Below, in pieces: positions 9,266 to 18,037 of a stretch of DNA of 64,000 nucleotides. The first letter of the stretch is position 1, and each line of letters opens with the position of its first letter. The DNA comes from an uncultured Gardnerella sp. (GTDB lineage: Bacteria > Actinomycetota > Actinomycetes > Actinomycetales > Bifidobacteriaceae). The DNA lies in the NCBI GenBank assembly GCA_947088155.1, contig CAMUFL010000004.1, forward strand, positions 61,001 to 125,000, in the 5' to 3' direction. The notes beneath the pieces are model-generated. The model did not search any database. It was given only the letters and a program-made list of their open reading frames with translations, and was not told where the DNA came from. A program made the translations under genes and the position numbers.

Positions 9266-11290
9266 ATGAATACAACACGTAAAGATATAGACATTCGCGC
9301 CATGCAGCTAGAGCAAGGGCCATTGTTGGAAGTAAAAAATCTCCAGGTTGATTTCACAACAGACTCAAAAAAAGCTGTTCATGCTGTTAGAGATGCTAGC
9401 TTCTGTGTTTATCCTGGTCAGTGGGTTGCAATTGTAGGTGAATCTGGTTCAGGAAAGTCCACTTCTGCAATGGCTGTTCTTGGTCTTCTTCCTGGAACCG
9501 GTCATGTTACAGGTGGATCTATTAAGCTCAAGGGTAAAGAAATTAGCAGTTTGAAGCCAAAAGAGATTGCTGCTTTGCGTGGTACTGCAATGGGTCTAGT
9601 TCCGCAGGATCCTATGAGCAACTTGAACCCCGTGTGGCGTATTGGCGAACAAGTTAAAGAAGCATTAATCGCAAATGGTGTTGACGTTGATCACGAGAAG
9701 CGCTCTTCATTAGCTGAGGCTCTTGCAGGCGATTCTGTTCAAGTCAAAAGCAATGAGGATGAAACATTCCTTGGCTCTAAAGAATTACCAGATTTGATTG
9801 AAGTCGCTAAGAAAGCTTTGAAAGAAGTTGGACTTGATGAGCATAACGATGCTGAAAAGTTCAATGAAGCTATTGATTACTACAAGAAAGAGTGGGTTCC
9901 AGGCTCTGAAACTCGTTGGCGCGTAGCAGACGATTTAATCAAATATGGTGTGAATGACGACAAAGCTTGGGAAATCGCCAAAAAGTATGTTGTAGGTGCA
10001 AGCGTTGAAGATCGTATTGCTGGTTTGCTTGACGAAGCTGGTTTGCCAGATGCTGCAACTCGTGCACGTCAGTTCCCACATGAGTTTTCCGGCGGTATGC
10101 GTCAGCGCGCTTTGATTGCCATTGGTTTGGCTTGCCGACCGGACTTGCTTATTGCAGATGAGCCAACTTCCGCTTTGGATGTTACTGTGCAAAAGCGTAT
10201 TCTTGACCATTTGCATACACTAACTGATTCGCTCGGAACTTCTGTTCTCTTCATTACACACGATTTAGGCTTGGCTGCCTCTCGCGCGCAGCATGTTGTT
10301 GTTATGTATAAGGGTCGTGTTGTTGAATCTGGCCCATCGTTGGAAGTTTTGCAGCATCCTCAGCATCCGTATACAAAGAGACTTGTTGCTGCCGCTCCAA
10401 GCTTAGCTTCTCAGCGCATTATTTCTGTTAAAGAACACGGTGGTAATGCTGATAACTTGCTTGAGCATCACGTAGTAGGTGAGCAAACTCTCGAAAAAAG
10501 TGAGCATATTATTACTGTGGATCACTTAACTCGTGAGTTTAAGCTTCCTCGCAAGAAAGAGCTTTTTAAGGCTGTTGACGACGTTTCATTCTCTATTAAG
10601 CGTGGTACGACGTTAGCTATCGTTGGTGAATCTGGTTCAGGTAAATCTACCGTTGCGAATATGGTTTTGCGACTTCTTAAGCCAACAAGTGGAACTGTTA
10701 CTTACGAAGGTAAGAATATTTCCGATTTAAAGGGTGCGGATTTGCTTGACTTCCGTCGCCATGTGCAGCCAGTTTTCCAGAATCCGTATGGTTCTTTGGA
10801 TCCTATGTACTCAATTTATCGTTCAATTGAAGAACCTCTGCGTATTCATAAGATTGGTGATAAAAAGAGTCGTAAAAACCGTGTGGTAGAGCTTCTAGAC
10901 ATGGTTCGTATGCCTGCTTCAGTTATGACTCGATTCCCGAACGAACTTTCTGGAGGACAGCGTCAACGAATTGCAATTGCTCGTGCTATGGCTTTGGACC
11001 CAGATGTTATAGTTTGCGATGAAGCTGTATCTGCTTTGGATGTGCTTGTGCAAGATCAGGTTTTGCACTTGCTTAACGATTTGCAGGCAGAGCGTGGTTT
11101 GAGCTATTTGTTCATCACACACGATTTGGCTGTCGTTCGTCAGATTGCAGACGAAGTTGTTGTTATGCAGCATGGAAAGCTTGTTGAGCATGCAACTACA
11201 GATGAGGTATTCGATCATCCACAGATGGAATACACTCGCGATTTGCTCGATGCAATTCCAGGAGGAAATTTGGAGCTTGGTTTAGACTAA
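9266..11290 (+). CDS. oppDF: oligopeptide ABC transporter, fused OppD-OppF ATPase
   Basis: One 674-residue protein carries both nucleotide-binding domains that drive the importer. NBD1: Walker A GESGSGKST near residue 58, signature FSGGMRQR near 275, Walker B LLIADEPTSALD. NBD2: Walker A near 454, signature LSGGQRQR near 562 and Walker B VIVCDEAVSALD. Between the Q-loop (LVPQDPMSNLNP) and the signature of NBD1 is an insertion of about 100 mostly charged residues (about 130-240), which explains the large spacing. Fused DF ATPases are usual in bifidobacteria. Last gene of the operon, followed by a strong terminator. Confidence 0.93.
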   Translation: MNTTRKDIDIRAMQLEQGPLLEVKNLQVDFTTDSKKAVHAVRDASFCVYPGQWVAIVGESGSGKSTSAMAVLGLLPGTGHVTGGSIKLKGKEISSLKPKEIAALRGTAMGLVPQDPMSNLNPVWRIGEQVKEALIANGVDVDHEKRSSLAEALAGDSVQVKSNEDETFLGSKELPDLIEVAKKALKEVGLDEHNDAEKFNEAIDYYKKEWVPGSETRWRVADDLIKYGVNDDKAWEIAKKYVVGASVEDRIAGLLDEAGLPDAATRARQFPHEFSGGMRQRALIAIGLACRPDLLIADEPTSALDVTVQKRILDHLHTLTDSLGTSVLFITHDLGLAASRAQHVVVMYKGRVVESGPSLEVLQHPQHPYTKRLVAAAPSLASQRIISVKEHGGNADNLLEHHVVGEQTLEKSEHIITVDHLTREFKLPRKKELFKAVDDVSFSIKRGTTLAIVGESGSGKSTVANMVLRLLKPTSGTVTYEGKNISDLKGADLLDFRRHVQPVFQNPYGSLDPMYSIYRSIEEPLRIHKIGDKKSRKNRVVELLDMVRMPASVMTRFPNELSGGQRQRIAIARAMALDPDVIVCDEAVSALDVLVQDQVLHLLNDLQAERGLSYLFITHDLAVVRQIADEVVVMQHGKLVEHATTDEVFDHPQMEYTRDLLDAIPGGNLELGLD

Positions 11291-11306
11291 ATAGTACAAG
11301 CTGATA

Positions 11307-11346
11307 AAAAGGTGCAGGTTTTATAGAATCTGCACCTTTTTATTTT
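11307..11346 (+). terminator. intrinsic terminator of the opp operon
   Basis: AAAAGGTGCAG (11307-11317) pairs with CTGCACCTTTT (11330-11340) and continues into T-rich sequence. Confidence 0.9.
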
Positions 11347-11469
11347 TCTATTAATTCCGTGTTTATTGGTTGAGTAATCCATAACTTGTAATCTGTGTTG
11401 GTTGCGTGATTTATGTCCGTTGTTTAGTGATGGAGCTGTTTGTGTTGTGTGCATATTAGAGTTGATTAC

Positions 11470-12336
11470 ATGATTACAATTACGACTTCGAATTTAAATG
11501 GTATTCGTGCAGCTGAGCGCAAAGGTATGCTTAACTGGTCTGACGCGCATACTCCAGACGTGTGGTGTATGCAAGAAGTGCGCGCTCCGCAGGATGCAAT
11601 CGACCCAATTATGACAAAAATTGAAATGGGATATCGTACGTCTGAAAATATCGTAAATTCTATAAAAAACGATAATTTTACTTATACAAATGAAGTTTGC
11701 CGTGTAAAAGGTCGAGCTGGAGTAGCTCTAGTTACGTCTCTTCCTGTAGTTGAAAAACGCTACGGTTTGCCTGGCTTAAGCGAGGATGTTGATTCTGGTA
11801 GATGGGTTGAAACTGACGTGCGTACTCCTGACGGCTATGAAATCACTATTGCTTCTGTGTATGTTCACGCTGGAAATGTGGACGATCCGCAAAAAATGAA
11901 ACAAAAATTCCGCTTTTTAGACACAATGCTTACTCGTTTAGGGGAGCTTCGAGATGCAGCAGCAAGTGGCGGAAATCAAGCGATTTTGTGCGGTGACTTT
12001 AATATTGCGCATACTTCACTTGATATTAAAAACGCTAAGGCTAATGAAAAAAGTGCAGGATTCTTGCCAGAGGAACGTGCGTATATTGATCGCTGGATTA
12101 ACGAATATGAATTTGTGGACGTTATGCGCATGCTTGCAGGAGATATTCAAGGACCATACACTTGGTGGAGCCAGCGCGGTAAAGCTTTCGACAATAACGT
12201 TGGTTGGAGATTAGACTACCAGTTCGCAACTCCTGAAATTGCGGAAAGCGCTCGCGGATTTGTGATCGATCGTGCTGAAAGCTATGATGCGCGATGGTCT
12301 GATCATGCGCCGTTAAGTATAAAGTATGACGTGTGA
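11470..12336 (+). CDS. xthA: exodeoxyribonuclease III / AP endonuclease
   Basis: Base-excision repair nuclease of the endonuclease/exonuclease/phosphatase fold, acting at abasic sites and 3' blocked ends. From ATG 11470 it is 288 residues; an in-frame TTG ten codons upstream is less likely because the family begins at MITITTSNLNGIRAA. Motifs: N in SNLNGIR, E in CMQEVRAP, the catalytic Asp/Asn pair in LCGDFNIAH, and SDHAPL near the C terminus. Single gene between the opp terminator and a pair of unknown genes. Whether it is ExoA- or XthA-like is not resolved here. Confidence 0.88.
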   Translation: MITITTSNLNGIRAAERKGMLNWSDAHTPDVWCMQEVRAPQDAIDPIMTKIEMGYRTSENIVNSIKNDNFTYTNEVCRVKGRAGVALVTSLPVVEKRYGLPGLSEDVDSGRWVETDVRTPDGYEITIASVYVHAGNVDDPQKMKQKFRFLDTMLTRLGELRDAAASGGNQAILCGDFNIAHTSLDIKNAKANEKSAGFLPEERAYIDRWINEYEFVDVMRMLAGDIQGPYTWWSQRGKAFDNNVGWRLDYQFATPEIAESARGFVIDRAESYDARWSDHAPLSIKYDV

Positions 12337-12515
12337 TGCGTAAGTATTAATTTGCATAATGTGAAATAACTAAGTAATCGCATGTGTATATGAATGTACT
12401 ATATACGCAAATTTTTCAGTGCTTTGCTTGTGCTATTCTGGTGAAGTTAGGCAATTTACAATAATAAGTAATAAATATATTTTTGTAGATTTGTTGTTTT
12501 AAGAAATGAGGAATA

Positions 12516-13280
12516 ATGGGTTGGTTATTTGGCCGACATGAAGAAGAAAAATCTTCAAAAGTTGAAGACAAAATCGTAGAGGTAAAAACTGGTCCATGGG
12601 ATTTCAATGATGAAGATGCTCCTGATTTTAGCGATTATCTAGATTTTGGTTCAATCTATATTCCATACTTCCAAGGCATTGAGTTGCGAGTAAAAAAGCA
12701 GCATGAAAAATCGCAAGTTCTTGGTATGACAGTAACTTATGGTTCTTCAAGCGTAGAAGTTGAAGCTTTTGCTGCGCCTAAAACATCTGGTATCTGGCTA
12801 GAAGTGTGCAAAGATTTGCTTGATGGAAATAGTCAAGCGTGTACAGTACAAGGCGAATTTGGTACTGAGCTACTGTTACCTGTAAAAGTTGGAGAAAAAA
12901 CCATTACAACGCGTATTGTTGGCGTTGATGGTCCTAGGTGGATGCTTCGCGGAGTATTCTCTGGGCCTGCAGCAACAGAGCTTGCAGATAATAATAACGA
13001 AACAAAACAATTAGACGAATGGTTTAAGGGGATTGTTGTAAATCGTGGTGAAGAGCCGCTTGCGCCTCGCGATTTTATTCCTATGCATGATCCAATAACT
13101 AGAGAAGAAAAAGAAGCTGCTTTAAATGCAGAAAATAGCGGTAAAGATGGGGAAAATAATACGTCTGATGAAGATGCTAATAATGCACTAAAAAAAGACG
13201 ATAAACCATTAGGTTACGACCAACAAGTAGAAGTAAAAACTACGCTTACACGCGGTCCAATGTTTGCTGAAATTAGATAA
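12516..13280 (+). CDS. DUF3710 family protein
   Basis: Conserved actinobacterial protein of unknown function. It matches DUF3710 as I recall it: an N-terminal MGWLFGR followed by an acidic stretch, then FGSIYIPYFQGIELRVK and an alpha/beta core through GLDG-like residues (GVDGPRWMLRGVFSGPAA). 254 residues; the C-terminal 60 are polar and low in complexity. GAGGA precedes the ATG. It is followed 24 bases later by a DUF3159 gene, the usual partner in actinobacteria, so the two probably act together. No catalytic motif is evident. Confidence 0.8.
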   Translation: MGWLFGRHEEEKSSKVEDKIVEVKTGPWDFNDEDAPDFSDYLDFGSIYIPYFQGIELRVKKQHEKSQVLGMTVTYGSSSVEVEAFAAPKTSGIWLEVCKDLLDGNSQACTVQGEFGTELLLPVKVGEKTITTRIVGVDGPRWMLRGVFSGPAATELADNNNETKQLDEWFKGIVVNRGEEPLAPRDFIPMHDPITREEKEAALNAENSGKDGENNTSDEDANNALKKDDKPLGYDQQVEVKTTLTRGPMFAEIR

Positions 13281-13304
13281 TGCAAGTAGTAGAAAGTTAA
13301 TTGA

Positions 13305-14126
13305 ATGGATTCACAAGAATCTTTACAGAAATCCGAAGAAGAGTTTTCTTCGCAAGAGTTTTCAAATGAAGTAAAACTCAACGATTCTGCGCAAACCAAC
13401 GATTCTGCGCGAACCAAAAAACGCTCAGGACTAGCGACATTGGCTTCAATCGGAGCCGAAGGATCTACATTTTCTGTAATTGATTCAATGGGTGGCGTTC
13501 GAGGCGTAATCGAATCCATGCTTCCAGGCTTGCTGTTTGTTATTTGCTTCGTTGTAACACGAAATGTGCAAACAACGGTTATTGTTGCAGCTGTGATTGC
13601 TGTTTTGCAAGTTGTGATTCGTCTTATTCAGAGGCAATCGCTTATGGGAGCAATTAGTGGACTTATTTCCATTGGAATCTGCCTTGTTTGGGTGTGGACG
13701 AGTCACCAAGCGCGCGACTACTATATGATGGGCTTTATTACGAACGCTGTTTATGGTGCGCTTCTTGCTATTTCGCTGATTGTGCGCATGCCTGCTTTAG
13801 GGATTGTGATTGAGTCAATTCGCAAAATGCCTACAGAAAACTTTGGTGCGTGGCTTCACGAATGGCTCGATTATAAGCCGCTTAAGCGAGCGTATATGTA
13901 TGTGACAGGATTGTGGATTGCTGTTTTTGTGCTGAGGCTCGTTTTGCAAGTGCCATTATATTTGACGAATCACGTTGTGTGGCTTGGTACCGTTCGCTTG
14001 ATTATGGGATTGCCGTTCTGGGCGCTCGCAATTTGGGTTTCTTACTTGATTATTGCAACGCCGTTTATGCGACTTCATCATAAAAATCATGAAGAGAAGC
14101 AGAGCGAAGAAAATCAGCTTAACTAA
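13305..14126 (+). CDS. DUF3159 family membrane protein
   Basis: 273-residue integral membrane protein matching DUF3159: a polar N terminus of about 65 residues, then LPGLLFVICFVVTR and five or six further hydrophobic segments ending near residue 255, with a short charged tail. The motif RAYMYVTGLWIAVFVLRL is typical of the family. Partner of the preceding DUF3710 gene and just upstream of an RNA methyltransferase (37 bases). Function unknown; co-occurrence of the pair across actinobacteria is prior knowledge, not shown here. Confidence 0.8.
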   Translation: MDSQESLQKSEEEFSSQEFSNEVKLNDSAQTNDSARTKKRSGLATLASIGAEGSTFSVIDSMGGVRGVIESMLPGLLFVICFVVTRNVQTTVIVAAVIAVLQVVIRLIQRQSLMGAISGLISIGICLVWVWTSHQARDYYMMGFITNAVYGALLAISLIVRMPALGIVIESIRKMPTENFGAWLHEWLDYKPLKRAYMYVTGLWIAVFVLRLVLQVPLYLTNHVVWLGTVRLIMGLPFWALAIWVSYLIIATPFMRLHHKNHEEKQSEENQLN

Positions 14127-14163
14127 AATCAGCCTAACAAAACGCAAAACTAGGGGGTAGTTT

Positions 14164-15582
14164 ATGCAAGTGACGATGCGAATCGAGCGATATGCGGATC
14201 AAGGCAGATGTGTAGGTCATCTTGACGGACGCGTTGTATTCGTGCGATTTGCGCTGCCTGGTGAGCTGGTTATTGTGCGTATGGATGAGCCGATGCGTGC
14301 AAAAGCGCACTTTTTTACTGGTGAAGTTGTGGAAGTTTTGGAGCCTAGCGCGGATCGTGTGGAGCCGCAATGGAAGCTCGCTGGTCCTTTGGCTCAAGGC
14401 GGCGGAGTTGGAGGCGCAGATTTAATTCACGTTTCTTTGCCTGGACAGATTCGTTGGAAGGCGTCCGTGATTGCCAATCAATTCCAGCGTTTAGCACATA
14501 TGGATGTTGCGGATAACGATGTTAGCGTTGAGCGAATGCCAGGTGATGAGGAGCTTAACGGATTTAATTGGCGTACGCGCATGGAGTTGGTTGCTGATGA
14601 TGAAGGGCGATTGTCTATGCGAAAGCGCGAGTCGCATGACCGCATTGCGATTGATACTATGCCGCTTGCGTCGCGCGCTGTTTTAGCTGTTGCGGATTCT
14701 TTGGATTTGTGGAATCGAGAATTTGAGCCAAATTCGCAAATTCGCCTTGCTGTTCCAGAGCCTCGAGTTGAGGGCTTGGACTTTGGTGTTTCTGGTGATA
14801 AGTCTGCGCTCCTTAGTGCGATTGGCGAAAATTATGCGCTTATAGTAAATGATGAGTTGGTTGCAGGATCTGCTTTGTTGCGAGAGCGCGTGCGCGTTGC
14901 GGTTGATGGTGATTCATCGCGTGCGCGTACTTTTGATTACGATGTTGACGCGCGTGGTTTTTGGCAGATTCATCGCGCAGCTCCAGAACATTTGGTGAAC
15001 TACGTTTTGGGATTAGTCCGTTCTGCGCTTGGTGGGCGCACTAAGAATACGGTTTTGTGGGATTTGTATTCTGGATCTGGTTTGTTTACGATTCCGCTTG
15101 CGACTTTGGCTAATATTGGCGGAGATTCTTCTTGCGCTGCTGGCGCTCTTGGTTCTGCAGAGCCAGCGCGCGTTCTTAGTATTGAGGGTGCGCCGATTGC
15201 TGTGAAGAATGCAAGGCGAAACATTGGGCGCGCAGGTCTTAGCAGGGATGTTGTTGAAGCGCTTGAAGGCGATGTTGCGCAAACGCTTGAATCGCAGGTG
15301 TTTAAGGCGAGTAAGTCATCTAAGATTGTGCGCCGATTTGCGCATCCGGATGTTGTTGTGTTGGATCCTCCTCGCGCTGGTGCTAAAGCTCAAGTTTGTA
15401 AGCAGATTGCGAAGTCTGGAGCAAGAAGCGTTGTGTATGTTGCTTGCGATCCGACCAGTCTTGCTCGCGATGTTGGCACGTTTAAGGAGCTTGGTTACAG
15501 CGTTCAGTCTTTGCGCGCGTTCGACATATATCCCAACACTCACCACGTTGAGAGTGTCGTATTGATGTCTAGGGCTGATTAG
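14164..15582 (+). CDS. TrmA/RlmD-type uracil-C5 RNA methyltransferase
   Basis: SAM-dependent methyltransferase of the RumA/TrmA class, expected to methylate C5 of a uridine in rRNA or tRNA. A TRAM-like RNA-binding domain covers about residues 3-60. SAM motif I is LWDLYSGSGLFTIPLA, motif IV is VVLDPPRAGAK, and the catalytic Cys lies in YVACDPTSLARDVG near residue 430. The Cys cluster that binds 4Fe-4S in RlmD is not visible in the N-terminal half. 472 residues. The codons are richer in G/C than those of its neighbours. The exact target base cannot be assigned from sequence. Confidence 0.87.
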   Translation: MQVTMRIERYADQGRCVGHLDGRVVFVRFALPGELVIVRMDEPMRAKAHFFTGEVVEVLEPSADRVEPQWKLAGPLAQGGGVGGADLIHVSLPGQIRWKASVIANQFQRLAHMDVADNDVSVERMPGDEELNGFNWRTRMELVADDEGRLSMRKRESHDRIAIDTMPLASRAVLAVADSLDLWNREFEPNSQIRLAVPEPRVEGLDFGVSGDKSALLSAIGENYALIVNDELVAGSALLRERVRVAVDGDSSRARTFDYDVDARGFWQIHRAAPEHLVNYVLGLVRSALGGRTKNTVLWDLYSGSGLFTIPLATLANIGGDSSCAAGALGSAEPARVLSIEGAPIAVKNARRNIGRAGLSRDVVEALEGDVAQTLESQVFKASKSSKIVRRFAHPDVVVLDPPRAGAKAQVCKQIAKSGARSVVYVACDPTSLARDVGTFKELGYSVQSLRAFDIYPNTHHVESVVLMSRAD

Positions 15583-15949
15583 GTGGGTGCATTTTTGCCC
15601 TTGTGTAGCAGGGGTTTGCGAGGGCTATCGTTAAAAGGTTTAATGCGTGGCGGCTTTAGGCTGGCTTGGGGTGGTTTTTGAGCGCAGTTTTGCTGCTTGA
15701 GGGAACATGTCGACGCTCTGGGGTCGAGTGCACAGGATGTTAACGTTAAAAAGTGCACCCACTTTGCACCCAGCTGGTGAAGGTTGGTTCTAGTTTCTTA
15801 ACTCTTGGATACAATGAAACTTTTCCTTCTAAACTCTGAAACTGTTGCTTTTATACTCTGAAACTGTTTGCTTTCTGTGTGTAGAGTCGTTGCCTTAATT
15901 TCGTCTTTTTACCATTTTCTGTAATGTCTGTTATTTTTGTGTGCTTATG
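15583..15949. repeat. gene-free stretch with a 22-bp tandem duplication
   Basis: 367 bases between two convergent genes. ACTCTGAAACTGTTGCTTTT (from 15833) is repeated imperfectly at 15855, and a more decayed copy (ATGAAACTTTTCCTTCT) precedes it. The first 200 bases are G-rich (TGGGGTGGTTTTTGAGCGC) with GTGCACCCACTTTGCACCCA further on. No RNA gene or clear terminator recognised. Confidence 0.6.
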
Positions 15950-17521
15950 TTACCGGTAGGCGTGTGCGAGTGGTCTTCTTGTTTTGTACTTGTTTCTAGC
16001 ATGATGTGGTGTATCGATAGGTTTTTTAGAGTTCGAGTACATTGTTAAATATATGCTGAAAAGCGTTGGTGCTACTATGAGAATGACTGGTAGTATTCCG
16101 CCTTTGAACGCGCATGAGAGAGTGATAAGAACTATTGAGAATATTATTTCTTGAATGTTCATTCGTAATGATTCAACTAGTGTAATATGTTGCGTTGTTT
16201 TTGGTGTGACAACAAATACGGCTTTTCTTCCTGTAAGTGCTAGGAATGATGATTTCATTGACACGTAAAGCATGGAACCGTACAGGCAGAAAGTAAAAAG
16301 CATGTAGAGTAGTAAATGTTTGAGCGATACTTTACCAAGCCAGAAGAATACGTCGTTTAGCATTGGTGCCATGAAGAATATTACGGTTGGTACAAGTAGC
16401 CATGCTGGATAATGTAAATCGTAGTGCAGCGCTGGGAAGAATATGATATTCATCGCTACATAGCATGTGAAAAGTGATGTTAATGGCAGGTTGTAGGTGA
16501 ACAGGAAAATATCTAGTTTTTCAAACCATCGCATTTTAGATGTAAAAATGCGTTTAGTGTAGCATTTCATGAACTCGAAATTACCTTGAGTCCATTTACT
16601 ATGTCGTTTCTTAAAAGCTAGATAGTCAATCGGATATTGTTCCTCGCATGTTATGTTCGGTGCGAAAGCAACATAGTATCCTTTACTGCGTGCTTCAATT
16701 GATAAGCATAAGTCTTCAGCAACAACTTCTGGTAATCCATCTACTGCTTCGTAGCATTCGCGGCTTACCATCGCGCCATGTCCTAGTAGAGACATGAAAC
16801 CATAGTGATGTTTCATTGTTTGGTACACAGGCCAGTGACTGTTCACCCCAATGTGTAGTAGGTGCATAAAGCGGTTAATGTTACGTGTTGCTACGTGATT
16901 GCATTGTACGATTCCAGCGTTTTTAAAGTATTGGAAGTATTGTAAGCATCGAATAATAAAATCTTGAGGGATGATTTCATCACTGTCGAGAATAACAAAG
17001 TAATCGTAGTCGGTTCGTCCGTGTAAATAGTTGTTGAGATTTCCTGCTTTGAATCCTTTTCTATTTTCGCGGCGTACTACTTCTACATTATGTTCTTTAG
17101 CATATTCGTCTACCTTGTTTTTGTAATTAGGGTCACTAGAATCATCAAGGATGACTGTTTTGACAGATCCGGCGTATTTTTGTTTTAAGCATTGAGTGAG
17201 TGAGTCGCCTTCGAAATCGTTGCAAGTACAGTAGAGCATTACAATACGCTTGTTTGCTGGTATTGGCATGCAAGAGACTTTTTGAACGTATTGTGTAATG
17301 GATTTTTTATGCAGGTAGAACCATAGTACGTAGATGATATCTTTAGTGCCGTTTAGCCAGAAGTAGATTATGAAGATTGCGTTTAATGTTATGAGAATAT
17401 CTAGCGTAGTGTTTCTTGTTCCAGAAAAAACGTATTCTCTAATAGCGAATGGTGTAAAGATTAAGAATAGTAGTAACCATGTTATGAGAATAGTTACGTA
17501 TAGTGATACTCTTTTTAGCAT
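15950..17521 (-). CDS. membrane-bound family 2 glycosyltransferase
   Basis: Processive-type GT2 enzyme related to cellulose/hyaluronan synthase-like proteins, probably making a surface or extracellular glycan. 523 residues: two N-terminal membrane segments (about 8-28 and 40-62), a catalytic domain (about 90-330) and four or more C-terminal membrane segments. Motifs: LDDSSDPNYK, the metal-binding DSDE in VILDSDEIIP, the acceptor ED in VAEDLCLSIEA, and HSKWTQGNFEF in place of the classical QxxRW. No PilZ domain is seen. It stands alone on the minus strand. The ATG has no clear Shine-Dalgarno and lies just after a run of nine C on its own strand. Confidence 0.85.
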   Translation of the reverse strand: MLKRVSLYVTILITWLLLFLIFTPFAIREYVFSGTRNTTLDILITLNAIFIIYFWLNGTKDIIYVLWFYLHKKSITQYVQKVSCMPIPANKRIVMLYCTCNDFEGDSLTQCLKQKYAGSVKTVILDDSSDPNYKNKVDEYAKEHNVEVVRRENRKGFKAGNLNNYLHGRTDYDYFVILDSDEIIPQDFIIRCLQYFQYFKNAGIVQCNHVATRNINRFMHLLHIGVNSHWPVYQTMKHHYGFMSLLGHGAMVSRECYEAVDGLPEVVAEDLCLSIEARSKGYYVAFAPNITCEEQYPIDYLAFKKRHSKWTQGNFEFMKCYTKRIFTSKMRWFEKLDIFLFTYNLPLTSLFTCYVAMNIIFFPALHYDLHYPAWLLVPTVIFFMAPMLNDVFFWLGKVSLKHLLLYMLFTFCLYGSMLYVSMKSSFLALTGRKAVFVVTPKTTQHITLVESLRMNIQEIIFSIVLITLSCAFKGGILPVILIVAPTLFSIYLTMYSNSKKPIDTPHHARNKYKTRRPLAHAYR

Positions 17522-17534
17522 GGGAAAAAGTCTA

Positions 17535-17543
17535 GGGGGGGGG
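17535..17543. repeat. G9/C9 homopolymer tract upstream of the GT2 gene
   Basis: Nine consecutive G on the plus strand, 14 bases upstream of the glycosyltransferase ATG (C9 in its sense direction), followed by TAGACT. The tract is a plausible slippage site that could alter promoter spacing or leader structure. Confidence 0.7.
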
Positions 17544-17698
17544 ACGTTTTCCCAGACGTTTTTATGCGTGTGCTAAAAAATAGCTTTTGCTTGTAAAATC
17601 CTGGTAGTATAAATACAGGTAGAGTAGCTAATAATAAAACTTGATATAAGTTGGAATTAGAGCGTATATAGACATACCAATAAAGGAGGAAGCCGTAT

Positions 17699-17971
17699 AT
17701 GCTCTATGTAAAATTTGATGATTTCGAAGATGTTAGCGTCATGGGAAATGAGAAAGACCAAGGAATGTTTATTCCAATTAAGGATGGGAATGTGTATGCT
17801 GAGTGCGAACGGTGCGGTGTAGTTGAAAGGATCACCTCACCATGCGAATTCATTGCTAGCACATTTAGGTCAAGAGTGAACTTCAATGAAGGTTATGAAC
17901 TTTGCGAGAAGTGCAGGAAGATGATCCCGCTGAGGATGGTTTATATTCCAGTACCAAAGGCCGAGTATTAG
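17699..17971 (+). CDS. small protein with two CxxC motifs (zinc-ribbon-like)
   Basis: 90-residue hypothetical protein with two Cys pairs, CERC (about residues 37-40) and CEKC (about 70-73), spaced like a zinc ribbon. AAAGGAGG stands at good spacing before the ATG. No known family recognised. It lies 66 bases upstream of the AlbA_2-type ATP-binding gene on the same strand. Both have codon use and Shine-Dalgarno sites more like Firmicutes than the flanking chromosome, suggesting they arrived together. Confidence 0.7.
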   Translation: MLYVKFDDFEDVSVMGNEKDQGMFIPIKDGNVYAECERCGVVERITSPCEFIASTFRSRVNFNEGYELCEKCRKMIPLRMVYIPVPKAEY

Positions 17972-18037
17972 TCCTATGAGCTTATGCTGTAGCCAGCACA
18001 AGTTGTACGCATCAAAGATATGAAAGGGGTGAGTTAT

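Noticed and set aside
15583..15949. Possible structural RNA gene in the G-rich intergenic stretch
   Set aside because: No cloverleaf, no consistent long helix and no T-run terminator could be found.
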